The translations under genes were made by a program, and so were the position numbers. From Massilia solisilvae (lineage in GTDB: Bacteria > Pseudomonadota > Gammaproteobacteria > Burkholderiales > Burkholderiaceae_D): a DNA stretch of 64,000 bases. This document shows, piece by piece, positions 35,206-43,548 of this stretch; position 1 is the stretch's first letter, and each line of letters begins with the position of its first letter. The stretch is from positions 186,001-250,000 of the forward strand of contig NZ_JANUGV010000005.1 of the NCBI RefSeq assembly GCF_024753215.1, given 5' to 3'. The notes beneath the pieces are model-generated. The model had not been told where the DNA came from, ran no database searches, and saw only the letters and a list, made by a program, of their open reading frames with translations.

Positions 35206-36756
35206 TTAAAGCTGGATGGACAGGGTGGCCGACACCGCGTTCTCGGTGTAGGTCTTTGCGTTTAGGGCGCTGGAGGCGCCGCGCGCGTGACGAACTTCGA
35301 AAGCGGCCTGCATGCGGTCGCTGAGCTGGTGGTTCATCCCGAATCGCACGGTGCGCGTGTCCTGCGCAAGGCCCGTCGAAAGCGACTGCGTGCGAAAGGC
35401 CAGCGCCGACAGCGATGCGCTGGTGCGCGATGAAACGCGGTAGGTGTAGGTCGAGGACAGGCCGCGCTGGCGCGTGTCCTGACTGGCGGTGGCCAGCTCG
35501 CTGCCGAGGAACTGGCTGTCGCTTTGCGCCAGCGACAACGCCTCGCGCCGGGTGTCGTACGCCGACAGCAGCCAGCTGCCGTGGGCGCCGTTCAGGCCGA
35601 TCGACGCGTGCAGCTGCTTTTGCCGCATGAAGCGGTTGCTGAAGTAGTTGATGCTGTCGGCCAGCGTGGGAGGCAGGCCGGCCACCTTCATGTACGCCTC
35701 GACCGCCTGGGCGCGCGCGGCCGGGTCGGGGAAGGAGGTGGTGAACATCTTGTCCAGCATGGCTGCGGTGTCGAACGTGGCCGGCAGCAGGAATTGCGAG
35801 CGCGCGGTGGTGATCTCGTCGCTGTACGACAGGTTGAACACGCTGTGGCGGCGCCGGTGGCTGGCCGAGAGCGAGCCGCTCGGGCCGAAATAGCGATGGC
35901 CGAAGCTCGCGCGCACGCTGGTGCGGCTCGATGGCGCCCAGATGAAGCCGCCGGCCCAGTTGGCGCCGGCGGTGCGCCCGCCCAGCGACTGGAAGTCGTA
36001 GCGGTCGTAGCCGCGGCTTGCGGTCAGCGCGAAGCTGCGGCTCAGGCGCAGGCGCAGCGTGCCCATCGCGTTTTCCGACGACGAGGGCCCCATCAGCTTG
36101 TTGTCCAGGTCCTGTTTCGAATAATCGAGGCTCCAGCCGAGCGTGTAGAACGACGGCCCGCTGGCCAGGCTGGCGGCCACGGTGCGGCCCTCGCTGGTGC
36201 CCAGCAGGTTGCGGCCGGCGTCCACCGAGTCGCGCAGGTAGCGCACGGTCAGGTCGGCGCTGCCGCCGAAGCGGTGCCGCAGATAGGGGCTCACGCGCCA
36301 GGTGTGCACGTTGGCGCGGTTGCCGGTGGCCCAGAGGTTGCCGGTGACAGCGGCCTGGGGACCGAACGCCGAGACGGACTGCGGGCCGCCCGAGGCGAGG
36401 GCGTCCACGTACAGCCAGTCGTCGATCACGCGCGCCTGGGCGTTGGCGTTGTACTGGTTCACGCTGTCGGCGGTACCCGGCATGCGCTTGCCCTCGTAGG
36501 CGAACACGTGCCAGCGCGTCATCGCGGCCAGCGACAGACGCGGCGTGCGGCCGGTCAGCGCAAACCCGGGCGTGACCTCGCCGATCCACGCGCTCCTTGC
36601 CTGCTCGTCCGGCTGCAGCGCGACGTTGTCGGTGAAGGTCTCGGTGACGCCGACGAATGGCGTGAAGCGCCAGCCGGCGTGGCATTGTGGCGCTACCGCG
36701 AGCAGCGCCAGTGCGACCGGCGCCAGCCGCGGCAGCTTAACCGTAGTGATAGCCAT
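35206..36756 (-). CDS. PEP-CTERM system-associated outer-membrane beta-barrel protein
   Basis: A 516-residue protein of the TIGR03016 type. Residues 1-27 are a signal peptide (ALALLAVAPQCHA then GWRFTPFVGVTETFTDN). The body is rich in alternating aromatic/polar strands separated by charged turns, as in a 16-strand or larger outer-membrane barrel, ending with VSATLSIQL. It likely forms part of the outer-membrane route of the polymer, beside the export lipoprotein. Its start overlaps the tyrosine autokinase by 20 bases. Confidence 0.9.
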   Translation of the reverse strand: MAITTVKLPRLAPVALALLAVAPQCHAGWRFTPFVGVTETFTDNVALQPDEQARSAWIGEVTPGFALTGRTPRLSLAAMTRWHVFAYEGKRMPGTADSVNQYNANAQARVIDDWLYVDALASGGPQSVSAFGPQAAVTGNLWATGNRANVHTWRVSPYLRHRFGGSADLTVRYLRDSVDAGRNLLGTSEGRTVAASLASGPSFYTLGWSLDYSKQDLDNKLMGPSSSENAMGTLRLRLSRSFALTASRGYDRYDFQSLGGRTAGANWAGGFIWAPSSRTSVRASFGHRYFGPSGSLSASHRRRHSVFNLSYSDEITTARSQFLLPATFDTAAMLDKMFTTSFPDPAARAQAVEAYMKVAGLPPTLADSINYFSNRFMRQKQLHASIGLNGAHGSWLLSAYDTRREALSLAQSDSQFLGSELATASQDTRQRGLSSTYTYRVSSRTSASLSALAFRTQSLSTGLAQDTRTVRFGMNHQLSDRMQAAFEVRHARGASSALNAKTYTENAVSATLSIQL

Positions 36757-37639
36757 ACGCCGCGTCGAGGCCCGGGAAGTCCCTGGTCTTGTTGTAGATG
36801 AGGTTGACGTTGCTGCAGCCTTCGAGCTGGCCGATCGCCTCCATCACCGCGTGCTGGGTGGTCTGCTCGGCTTCCACCACCAGCGCGATCTGGCCCATGT
36901 GGCTTGCCAGCACGCGCGCTTCGCTGGTCATCAGGAGCGGCGGCGAATCGAAGATCACCACCCGGTCCGGGTAGCGCGTCGCGATCTCATGCAGCAGGGA
37001 GCTCATGCCCGAGCTGGCCAACAGTTCGGTCGAGCGCGCGGTGGAGGTGCCGGCCGGGAGAATCGACAGCGTGTCCACGTTCGTGCGCAGCATCACGTCG
37101 GCCACGTCCAGGCGCGTATCGGCCAGCACGTCCATCAGGCCGGGCTGGTTGGGCAGGCCGAGCGTGCGCAACACAGACGGGCGCGCCACGTCGGCCTCGA
37201 CCAGCAGCACGGTGTGGTCGAGTTCCATTGCAATGCTCATGGCCAGGTTGATCGCGCACCAGGTCTTGCCTTCGCCCGGCAGCGAGCTGGTGATCATGAT
37301 GAGGTTGGCCGGCTTGTCGCCCGGCGCGCGCGCGGCGAAGGCACGCTGCAGCAGGGGGCGCTTGATGATGCGGAATTCCTCGAGCAGCTGGGTGCGCCCG
37401 CCGGCCGCGGTGACCAGGCCCATGGTGCGCATGCGCTCCAGGTCCAGATCGACCGTTTTGGCGGCAGGGCGAACGACCGGCGCGGCGGTGGCCGCGTCGA
37501 ACCCGGGCAGCGGCAGCGCGGGCGGCGCCGGCGGCACGAACGCGGCGGCGGTTTCCGGTTCGGCGCCGGCGGGAATGGGTTGGGCGGCGCTTGCACGCTG
37601 CAGGTCGATGCGGCTGGCCGCTTTTTCGATAATGCTCAC
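36737..37639 (-). CDS. XrtA-associated tyrosine autokinase (BY-kinase)
   Basis: A 300-residue cytoplasmic BY-kinase of the TIGR03018 type. After a Pro/Ala-rich linker (residues about 15-60), the kinase core has Walker A SSLPGEGKTWCAINLA, Walker A' VLLVEADVARPSVL and Walker B VVIFDSPPLLM. The C-terminus is short and carries Tyr residues (AAYGYHYG) that serve as the autophosphorylation cluster. It regulates polymer length together with the chain-length protein encoded just upstream (23-base gap), as Wzc domains do in capsule systems. Confidence 0.93.
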   Translation of the reverse strand: MSIIEKAASRIDLQRASAAQPIPAGAEPETAAAFVPPAPPALPLPGFDAATAAPVVRPAAKTVDLDLERMRTMGLVTAAGGRTQLLEEFRIIKRPLLQRAFAARAPGDKPANLIMITSSLPGEGKTWCAINLAMSIAMELDHTVLLVEADVARPSVLRTLGLPNQPGLMDVLADTRLDVADVMLRTNVDTLSILPAGTSTARSTELLASSGMSSLLHEIATRYPDRVVIFDSPPLLMTSEARVLASHMGQIALVVEAEQTTQHAVMEAIGQLEGCSNVNLIYNKTRDFPGLDAAYGYHYG

Positions 37640-37662
37640 GATGACTCCTTGTGTTCTATCCG

Positions 37663-39189
37663 TTACAGCGCGGGCCGCGCCACGATCGCGGCCACGCCGG
37701 CGCCGTAGGTCCCGAACAGCACCAGCACCGAACAGGCCAGCGCATACAGGCGGCGCCGGTGGCGCACGCGCTCGCGCTCGGTCCAGTTCATGCCCACGCT
37801 GCCCAGCACCGGCAAGCCGGTCACTTCGCGCAGCGACGCGTGCGACAGGAAGGTCGGGCGCACCTGGCTCATCAGGAAGGCGCCCGCCACGCCGGCGCCG
37901 AGCGCGAACACGAACACCAGCGAGAACAGGCGCAGGCGGTTGGGGCCGGACGGCTTGGTGGGCGCGGTCGGCGGGTCCACCACGCGGAAGGTGAGCATGT
38001 CGGTGGCCGAGGACAGGTCGCCGGACAGGCGTGCCGATTCGCGGCGCTCGACCAGCTTCTGGTAGTTCTCGCGGTTGACCTGGTAGTCGCGGTTCAGCTG
38101 CGCCAGCTGGGCTTCCACCTCGGGGATCACGGTGCCCTGGGCGCGCAGGCGGGAAACGCGCGCGGCGTGTTCGCCCACGCGGGCCTTGAGCGAGGCCACG
38201 CGCGCCTCGGCCGCCGACAGGCTCACGTTCAGCTGCTGCAGCATCGGGCTGTACGAGGCGCCCGGGTCCAGGCTGCGCTTCGGATGGCTCAACTCTTCTT
38301 TCTTGCGCGCCTGGAGCTGGTCGAGCAGGCGGCGGCTGGCGATGATGTCCGGGTGCTGGTCGGTGTACTGCATGCGCAGCGCGTCCAGATTCTTGGTCAC
38401 GGACGCGATGCGGTCGTCCAGCTCCTTGTCGGCCAGCGCCGGATCGAGCTTCTCGCCCTTGCCGTCGCCGGCGATCTGGTGGCGGATCGCGTTGCGGGCC
38501 TGCTCGGCCTCGGCCAGTTCAAGGCGCGCCTGGTTCAGCTGCTCGGTGGCGTCGGCCAGCTTGGCGCCATAGTCGGCGCCGTCGCGCGGCAGCATGCCCA
38601 CGTTCTTGATCTTGAATTCCTTGAGCGCGTTCTCGGCGCTGGCCAGCTTTTCCTCGTAGGTCTTGATCTGGTCGTCGATGAACTGCACCGCCTTTTCGGA
38701 GTCCTGCTTCTTGCCGCCGAAGCTGCCCTCGACGAACATCGTCAGCAGCGACTGCACCACGTCGCGGCCCAGCTTGGGATTGGGGGCGGTGTAGCTGATG
38801 GTGTAGATGTCGTCGCGCTCGGTGCCCGCGATTTTGATTTTGTCCATGAGCTCATCGACCATCTTGTCGTGCTCCCTGGCGTCGCCGGCCTTCACGTCCA
38901 GGTCCACCATGCGCATCAGCTTTTCGACGTTGGGGCGGCTGAGGAGCGTGCGGCGCATGAACACCACCTGCTGCTCCAGGTTGGGCAGGGTGGTCATCCC
39001 CGACAGCAGGGGCTTGAGGATGGTCTGGGTATCGACGTACACGCGGGCCGAGGTTTCGTACTGGTTGGGCAGCTTGAGCACGATCGCCCAGCCGACCAGC
39101 GCAAAGGTCCACGTGATGGCGACCGCGTGCCAGCGGTACTTGCCAATCGCCTTGAGAAAGTGGTGGATTGCGGCCGTCATTTCTGCCAT
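37663..39189 (-). CDS. XrtA system chain length determinant protein (Wzz/GNVR)
   Basis: A 508-residue inner-membrane protein of the TIGR03007 type. A first transmembrane helix near residues 15-40 (WHAVAITWTFALVGWAIVLK) and a second near 410-430 flank a long periplasmic coiled-coil (residues about 150-390, ATEQLNQARLELAEAEQARN). A last hydrophobic helix lies close to the C-terminus. The start at 39189 is preferred because the N-terminal helix begins directly after; a frame start at 39306 would add an unconserved basic tail. It is the first gene of the long minus-strand operon and sets polymer length with the adjacent kinase. Confidence 0.92.
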   Translation of the reverse strand: MAEMTAAIHHFLKAIGKYRWHAVAITWTFALVGWAIVLKLPNQYETSARVYVDTQTILKPLLSGMTTLPNLEQQVVFMRRTLLSRPNVEKLMRMVDLDVKAGDAREHDKMVDELMDKIKIAGTERDDIYTISYTAPNPKLGRDVVQSLLTMFVEGSFGGKKQDSEKAVQFIDDQIKTYEEKLASAENALKEFKIKNVGMLPRDGADYGAKLADATEQLNQARLELAEAEQARNAIRHQIAGDGKGEKLDPALADKELDDRIASVTKNLDALRMQYTDQHPDIIASRRLLDQLQARKKEELSHPKRSLDPGASYSPMLQQLNVSLSAAEARVASLKARVGEHAARVSRLRAQGTVIPEVEAQLAQLNRDYQVNRENYQKLVERRESARLSGDLSSATDMLTFRVVDPPTAPTKPSGPNRLRLFSLVFVFALGAGVAGAFLMSQVRPTFLSHASLREVTGLPVLGSVGMNWTERERVRHRRRLYALACSVLVLFGTYGAGVAAIVARPAL

Positions 39190-39710
39190 TTGCTTGTCTC
39201 GTCTAAAAAATGCCCGGCGGGGGCGAGGTTGTTGCCTGCTTGTTGGGCGGATGCGAGTTCCGCGATGAAATTTCCGTCGTGAATTACTAAGGTGTCGTTT
39301 CTGCAATCAAACTTCCGTGCGTTACCGCACCCAAGTTTTGGTTTGGCAATCAATGAACTGTTGTTAGCTCATGCAAACACTTGTCTGGCCTCGCGTGCCG
39401 GTTTGCATTGTTGCCAAAAATTAAACGATTTGATTGTAGTGAGAAAAAAAATTTCACGTAGCACGGTTGAGCTTGGCGAAGCCTTGCGCCGCGTCCCTGC
39501 AGGGGAAACGGGGATCTGACGGGACACGGTGAGGTGGCGGAGACAGAATCGAGAGCCGGGCACGAGCTTGAAAACGTGAAATGTTCTCCCGTGCGCGGTG
39601 TCTTTTCCAAAAGCACTATAGTTCCGACTCAACAGGAAACTGATGGGTAAATTGCAACTTTCAGGCCGGCCTGGGTTGACGCGACCTCTGCCACGAAGGA
39701 GAACAAGGAA
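39190..39710. promoter_or_regulatory. Divergent control region between the eps operon and the export gene
   Basis: A 521-base AT-richer gap between two divergent transcription units. Reading towards the chain-length gene, CGGAAGTTTGATTGCA (minus strand, 39302-39317) has the GG-N10-GC spacing and a good TTGCA -12 half, but a poor -24 half; it is 113 bases upstream of the start. Reading towards the export gene, TTGGCGAAGCCTTGC near 39471 resembles a sigma-54 site with one base too few. No strong sigma-70 pair was found. Long A tracts (AGAAAAAAAAT near 39443) may bend DNA for an activator such as PrsR plus IHF. Confidence 0.35.
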
Positions 39711-40334
39711 ATGACATACCGACTGACCGCCAGGGCTGCCATCCTGGCCGCCACCGCGAGCCTGGCCCTGCTGCTGGGCGGCTGCGCGACCCCGCCGGCC
39801 CCGGCCGAAAACCAGGCCGTCGCCGCCAACCCCGACTATAAAATCGGTCCGGGCGACGCGGTCAACATCATCGTCTGGCGCAATCCGGAGGTGTCGATGT
39901 CGGTGCCGGTGCGTCCGGACGGCAAGATCACCACGCCGCTGGTCGAGGACCTGCAGGCGGCCGGCAAGACGTCCAGCGAACTGGCGCGCGACATTGAAAA
40001 GTCGCTGTCGAAATACATCCAGCAGCCGGTGGTGACGGTGGTGGTGACCAACTTCATCGGCAATTACAGCGAACAGATCCGCGTGATCGGGCAGGCCGCC
40101 AAGCCGCAGGCGCTGCCCTACAAGCGCGACATGTCGCTGATGGATGTGCTGATCGCCGTCGGCGGCGTGACCGATTTTGCCGCCGGCAACCGCGCCACCA
40201 TCATCCGCAACGTCGATGGCAAGCCGCAGCGGCTGGCCGTGCGCCTGGACGACCTGGTGCGCGACGGCGATGTGTCGGCCAACGTGGCGATGCGTCCCGG
40301 CGACGTGCTGGTGATTCCCGAGAGCTTCTTCTGA
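39711..40334 (+). CDS. XrtA/PEP-CTERM exopolysaccharide export lipoprotein (Wza-like)
   Basis: A 207-residue polysaccharide export protein of the TIGR03027 type. The signal peptide ends in the lipobox LLLGGC, so it is a lipoprotein. YKIGPGDAVNIIVWRNPEVS opens the Poly_export domain, followed by VRPDGKITTPLVEDLQAAG and an SLBB-like stretch (VIGQAAKPQALPYKRDMSLM). Export proteins of this size form the periplasmic/outer-membrane ring of the polymer channel. Divergent from the operon start of the length regulator. It ends in a terminator at 40360. Confidence 0.94.
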   Translation: MTYRLTARAAILAATASLALLLGGCATPPAPAENQAVAANPDYKIGPGDAVNIIVWRNPEVSMSVPVRPDGKITTPLVEDLQAAGKTSSELARDIEKSLSKYIQQPVVTVVVTNFIGNYSEQIRVIGQAAKPQALPYKRDMSLMDVLIAVGGVTDFAAGNRATIIRNVDGKPQRLAVRLDDLVRDGDVSANVAMRPGDVLVIPESFF

Positions 40335-40359
40335 CCGGCCACAAGCCGGGCTTCCTCCG

Positions 40360-40383
40360 CGCCGCCTTCGGGCGGCGTTTTTC
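40360..40383 (+). terminator. Rho-independent terminator after the export gene
   Basis: A 7-base-pair GC stem CGCCGCC/GGCGGCG around a TTCG tetraloop, followed by five T residues. It lies 26 bases after the export lipoprotein stop, which separates that transcript from the sigma-54-driven PepA gene downstream. Confidence 0.85.
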
Positions 40384-40412
40384 TTGTGCGCATTGGATCG
40401 GGTCCAAGCGGC

Positions 40413-40430
40413 TGTCGGAAAACCTTACAC
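40413..40430 (+). promoter_or_regulatory. Candidate PrsR-binding (PEP-CTERM box-like) site
   Basis: TGTCGGAAAACCTTACAC sits 63-80 bases upstream of the sigma-54 -24 element of the PepA gene, a usual distance for an NtrC-type activator. The core TGTCSGAAA recurs at 14952 and, on the minus strand, at 47246, both in front of XrtA-system genes. The sequence and position are seen directly. PrsR binding is inferred. Confidence 0.5.
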
Positions 40431-40492
40431 CGCGGCCGCCGAGCCAAGGACATCATCAACTAAGTCATTGAAAATAAAAGAACTTGATGGGC

Positions 40493-40508
40493 TGGCACGG
40501 CGATTGCT
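40493..40508 (+). promoter_or_regulatory. Sigma-54 (RpoN) promoter of the PEP-CTERM protein gene
   Basis: TGGCACGGCGATTGCT matches the -24/-12 consensus TGGCAC-N5-TTGCW at every conserved position, with the required GG-N10-GC spacing. Transcription should begin about 12 bases after the -12 element, leaving a leader of about 40 bases before the ATG at 40563. PrsR, the sigma-54 activator encoded at 7858, is the expected partner. Confidence 0.9.
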
Positions 40509-40562
40509 AAATGTAGGGCGTGTTGGCGAGAAATTAATTATTCACATCGAGGACGATACATC

Positions 40563-41423
40563 ATGAAACTGCTGAACAAACTTGCTACCGCTGCTGCTGT
40601 TGCCCTGGCCTTTGCTGGTTCCGCGAATGCGGGCGTGGTCATGAACGACTGGGTCTTCAATCCTGTGGGCGGCGGCTTCGAAAGCGGCCAGACGGTCCAC
40701 GAATACCTGGATGTGAACGGCAATTCGTTCATCCAGCTGAGCCCGACCGGGACCTCGAGCTTCAGCTTCAAGGAGCACTCGGTCTTCAACATCCCGCAGG
40801 CCGACAGCAACTTCAAGCTGTTCCCGGTGACCTACCCGGGCGGCAACATCACCGCGACCTTCGAAGCCTACGGCACCGGCACCCTGTCCGGCAGCTTCAC
40901 CTTTGGCGGCGGCCTGATCAAGATTTACCAGAACCCGACCAGCGGCCAGTACGGTACCAGCGCCGGCATTTACGGCGCCAACCTGGGCAACCTGATCGCC
41001 ACCTTCGACGTGCTGGCTGGCGGCGGCGGCAAGGTGGACCAGTTCGGCAACCCGGTCTCGAACGGCCAGGTGACCGTCAATGCCAAGGCCAGCGCCGGCG
41101 ATCTGGCCGCGGGCTACTTCTTCCGCGGTAATGGCGACGACCTGTCGAAGGAGAGCGTGCTGTCGTTCGCCTTCACCAACGCCAACCCGCTGCAGGACGC
41201 CAATGGCATGCTGGTGTCGGAAGTGGCCTGCCAGTTCGCCGGCTTCACCGGCGCCGGCTGCAACGGCTCGGCTTATGCCAACGCTGCTGGCCAGTACTTC
41301 TTCCTGGGCACCAATGGCCAGTTCAAGCTGGCCGAAGTGCCGGAGCCGGGCTCGCTGGCCCTGTTCGGCATCGCCATGCTGGGCGCCGGCGTCGTGAGCC
41401 GCAAGCGCGCCAAGAAGGCCTGA
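40563..41423 (+). CDS. pepA: PEP-CTERM protein, flocculation-associated PepA type
   Basis: A 286-residue exported protein. Residues 1-23 are a signal peptide (ALAFAGSANA/GVV). The C-terminus has the sorting signal: VPEPGSLALFG, a hydrophobic helix, then RKRAKKA. XrtA should cleave it there. The mature part is Gly-, Asn- and Phe-rich with SFSFKEHSVFNIPQADS near residue 60-75, which resembles PepA proteins needed for floc formation in related bacteria. Two Cys (VACQFAGFTGAGC, about residues 223-233) may form a disulfide. A sigma-54 promoter lies 55 bases upstream and a strong terminator 30 bases downstream, so it is a single-gene PrsR/RpoN unit. The PepA call is by resemblance. Confidence 0.88.
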   Translation: MKLLNKLATAAAVALAFAGSANAGVVMNDWVFNPVGGGFESGQTVHEYLDVNGNSFIQLSPTGTSSFSFKEHSVFNIPQADSNFKLFPVTYPGGNITATFEAYGTGTLSGSFTFGGGLIKIYQNPTSGQYGTSAGIYGANLGNLIATFDVLAGGGGKVDQFGNPVSNGQVTVNAKASAGDLAAGYFFRGNGDDLSKESVLSFAFTNANPLQDANGMLVSEVACQFAGFTGAGCNGSAYANAAGQYFFLGTNGQFKLAEVPEPGSLALFGIAMLGAGVVSRKRAKKA

Positions 41424-41452
41424 TCTGCCGGATCACGTTCGAATGGATGAAG

Positions 41453-41480
41453 GAGCGGGCTGCGGCCCGCTCTTTTTTTT
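41453..41480 (+). terminator. Rho-independent terminator after the PEP-CTERM gene
   Basis: A perfect 8-base-pair stem GAGCGGGC/GCCCGCTC with a TGCG loop, followed by eight T residues. Very strong and unambiguous. It lies 30 bases after the stop codon. Confidence 0.93.
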
Positions 41481-41501
41481 CGGCCTGCTCGCGTTGTTTG
41501 A

Positions 41502-41579
41502 ACGCGTGGGCAGAATCTGCCCACCCTACGAAAGTCGTGGTGGTTTTGTAGCGTGGGCAGGTTTCCTGCCCACGCGTCC
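41502..41579. repeat. REP-like double hairpin repeat
   Basis: Two units: ACGCGTGGGCAG...CTGCCCACCCTACG (41502-41530) and GTAGCGTGGGCAGG...CCTGCCCACGCGTCC (41548-41579), each a GC-rich hairpin. Same family as the repeats at 10667 and 49688. It sits between the ends of two convergent units, the PEP-CTERM gene and the nitroreductase. Confidence 0.8.
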
Positions 41580-41593
41580 AACTGTAGTGTGAT

Positions 41594-42661
41594 TCAAGGG
41601 ATGAGCAGCTGCTCGAGCGGCAGCCGCTCGGAGCGCGCCGTTGGCGCCGGTCCCGCGCCCACGCGGCCCATGTACACCGGATGCAGTTCGTCGGTGAAGA
41701 TGAGCGCGCGCGCCTCGCGCTCAAGGCGCGCGGCCACGCCGTGCAGGCGCTCGGTTTGCGTGAAGCGAAGGCCCTCGCGCACGTACCTGGAGAAGATCAG
41801 CGGCGTCATCTCGGGCTGCATGAACAGGCCCAGCTTCGTCAGCGTTAGCCAGAAGCGCTGCAGCGCCCGGCCTGCTTCGATGTAGTCGTCGATCGATGCC
41901 GGCGCGCGCCGCGCCTTGAGCACGAAGTGGGCGGCGCACGCGAGCGCGGGAACGAAGTCCATCTGCAGGCGCGGCGCCCAGGTGCCAAGCGTGCGGTTCA
42001 CAGCGGACATGCGGCGCCAGCTCGCCATCGCCCACTGCATCAGGCGCAGCGTGCCCGGGTCCACGCCCAGCGCGCGGTCGGGCACCTTGTCCGGGCTGCG
42101 CCAGGCGTTCCAGTGGATGATGCGGCGGTGGACATCGAATGCCTCGGGCATCGACAGGCGCAGGGCGGCGTTGGCGTACATCAGCCGCGCCGCGCGCAGG
42201 CGGTCGCCAAAGCTCTCCAGCCACGTGAGCGCATAGCCTGGCCCGAGCGACTGTTCCAGCGCCTCTTTCTCAAGAGCGGTGAGCGCGCGTGTGCGCATCG
42301 GCCGGCGCTGCACCGTGCGGCGCGTGATGGCGTCGATGAGCGGGCTGGGTTGGATGCGTGCGTCGGCCACCAGCCAGACATCGAACTGCGGCGATTCGAC
42401 CGGGCGGTCGGAACGGCGGCGCACGTCGGCGCGCAGGCCATGGGCGCTGGCGGCGATCGCGATCGTCTCGAGCAGCGTGCCGATCGAGATCTGGCTCGGG
42501 TGCCCGTCCAGGTCGTACACGCAGTCGGCGCGCGTGTCCCACGCATGCACCAGCACGTGGCTTGGCCCCAGCACCTCGAAGCGCCACACCTGCGTGTTGT
42601 CGCCGGACGGCGCCCAGCGCGCCAGGTCGAGGATCTTGCGCATTGCGCCGGTCGGCATCAT
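41594..42661 (-). CDS. Nitroreductase-family flavoprotein
   Basis: A 355-residue protein with the nitroreductase fold: LDLARWAPSGDNTQVWRFEV near residue 10-30 is the FMN-binding start, and a late LHPVYMGRVG may close the second half. It lies 4 bases into the ThiF-like gene (ATGA overlap), so it is coupled to that E1-like enzyme and, before it, to the N-acyl amino acid synthase. Nitroreductase-type flavoenzymes also act as dehydrogenases on amide-derived heterocycles in natural-product pathways (for example the azole dehydrogenases). An oxidation or reduction of an acyl amino acid product is the likely role. It is longer than the usual 190-220 residue enzymes. The substrate is unknown. Confidence 0.82.
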   Translation of the reverse strand: MMPTGAMRKILDLARWAPSGDNTQVWRFEVLGPSHVLVHAWDTRADCVYDLDGHPSQISIGTLLETIAIAASAHGLRADVRRRSDRPVESPQFDVWLVADARIQPSPLIDAITRRTVQRRPMRTRALTALEKEALEQSLGPGYALTWLESFGDRLRAARLMYANAALRLSMPEAFDVHRRIIHWNAWRSPDKVPDRALGVDPGTLRLMQWAMASWRRMSAVNRTLGTWAPRLQMDFVPALACAAHFVLKARRAPASIDDYIEAGRALQRFWLTLTKLGLFMQPEMTPLIFSRYVREGLRFTQTERLHGVAARLEREARALIFTDELHPVYMGRVGAGPAPTARSERLPLEQLLIP

Positions 42662-43533
42662 GGCTGTGCCGCCTTTGCCAGCTGGCGCCGGCCGATCGCG
42701 ATCATCAGCCGGTGCAGCGGGTTGCGGTTGCCGCCCGGGCGCCAGGTGCGCGCCAGCTTGTTGCGGTAGGCGTCGAACTGCACTCCCCACGGCGCGGCCA
42801 GCACGCGGCCGCGGCCGAGCAGGATCTTGAGCGCCTCGGTGGCCGCGATGCCGGCGCAAAGCTGGCAGGCCATGAAGGTGGAAGGCCCGCGCCGCTCGGC
42901 GAAATTCACCGCTTCCGGCACCACCAGGTAGGGCCGGTGCAGGCCCGCCGGCGCCAGGCCCACGACGAAGCGGACCGCTTTTTCCACATCGGGCAGGTCG
43001 CCCCACTGGAAGTACTCTTCAAAGCTCATCTGCCCCGGCATGAAGGTGAGCAGCGCGGCGCCCATGCCCAGCGGGGCGGCGGTGGTGGCGGGCACGCCCA
43101 GTTCAAAGCACATCGCGAAAGTGCGCTGGCGGATGTCGAACGCGAAGAAGTCGAGCGCGTCCACATACAGGTCGGCGCCGTCGAGGAAGGCGTGCAGGTT
43201 ATCGGCATTGACACCCTGGTCGAATACCTCGATCTCGATCTCGGGGTTGATGTCGCGTGCCATGCGCGCCAGCACCTCGGCCTTCGGTTCGCCCAGCGTG
43301 GACATCATCGCGCCCACCTGGCGGTTGAAGTTGACGATGTCGAAGGTGTCGAAGTCGGCGATGCGAAAGCGCCCGACGCCAAGGCGCGCCAGCGTGAGCA
43401 GGTGCACGCCGCCGACTCCGCCGCCACCGGCAATCGCCACGCGCTTAGTGCGCAGCGTCTGCTGCTCGGCGGGCGTGACCCAGCCGATGTTGCGCGCGAA
43501 TGCGTGTTCGTAGACGAAGGGACTGTGGTGCAC
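42658..43533 (-). CDS. ThiF-family adenylyltransferase (E1-like)
   Basis: A 291-residue E1-superfamily enzyme. The nucleotide loop AGGGGVGGVHL is at residues 35-45, and ADFDTFDIVNFNRQ (59-72) gives the Asp and the Asn/Arg/Gln that bind ATP. It has one CxxC (CQLC, about residue 225) where MoeB/ThiF usually have two zinc-binding pairs, so zinc binding may be lost. E1-like enzymes adenylate a C-terminal carboxylate, usually of a MoaD/ThiS/ubiquitin-like protein, but some act on small molecules or peptides. It is coupled to the nitroreductase and 15 bases after the N-acyl amino acid synthase gene. I infer that it activates a carboxylate in that pathway, perhaps of the acyl amino acid. Confidence 0.85.
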   Translation of the reverse strand: MHHSPFVYEHAFARNIGWVTPAEQQTLRTKRVAIAGGGGVGGVHLLTLARLGVGRFRIADFDTFDIVNFNRQVGAMMSTLGEPKAEVLARMARDINPEIEIEVFDQGVNADNLHAFLDGADLYVDALDFFAFDIRQRTFAMCFELGVPATTAAPLGMGAALLTFMPGQMSFEEYFQWGDLPDVEKAVRFVVGLAPAGLHRPYLVVPEAVNFAERRGPSTFMACQLCAGIAATEALKILLGRGRVLAAPWGVQFDAYRNKLARTWRPGGNRNPLHRLMIAIGRRQLAKAAQP

Positions 43534-43548
43534 GGTGATACCTCGCGC

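Noticed and set aside
39302..39317. Possible minus-strand sigma-54 promoter before the chain-length gene (CGGAAGTTTGATTGCA)
   Set aside because: The -12 half and spacing are good, but the -24 half is poor. Kept only as a note in the description of the control region.
43026..43513. Overlapping small frames inside the ThiF-like gene
   Set aside because: They are shadow frames; the protein in the main frame has the complete nucleotide-binding pattern.
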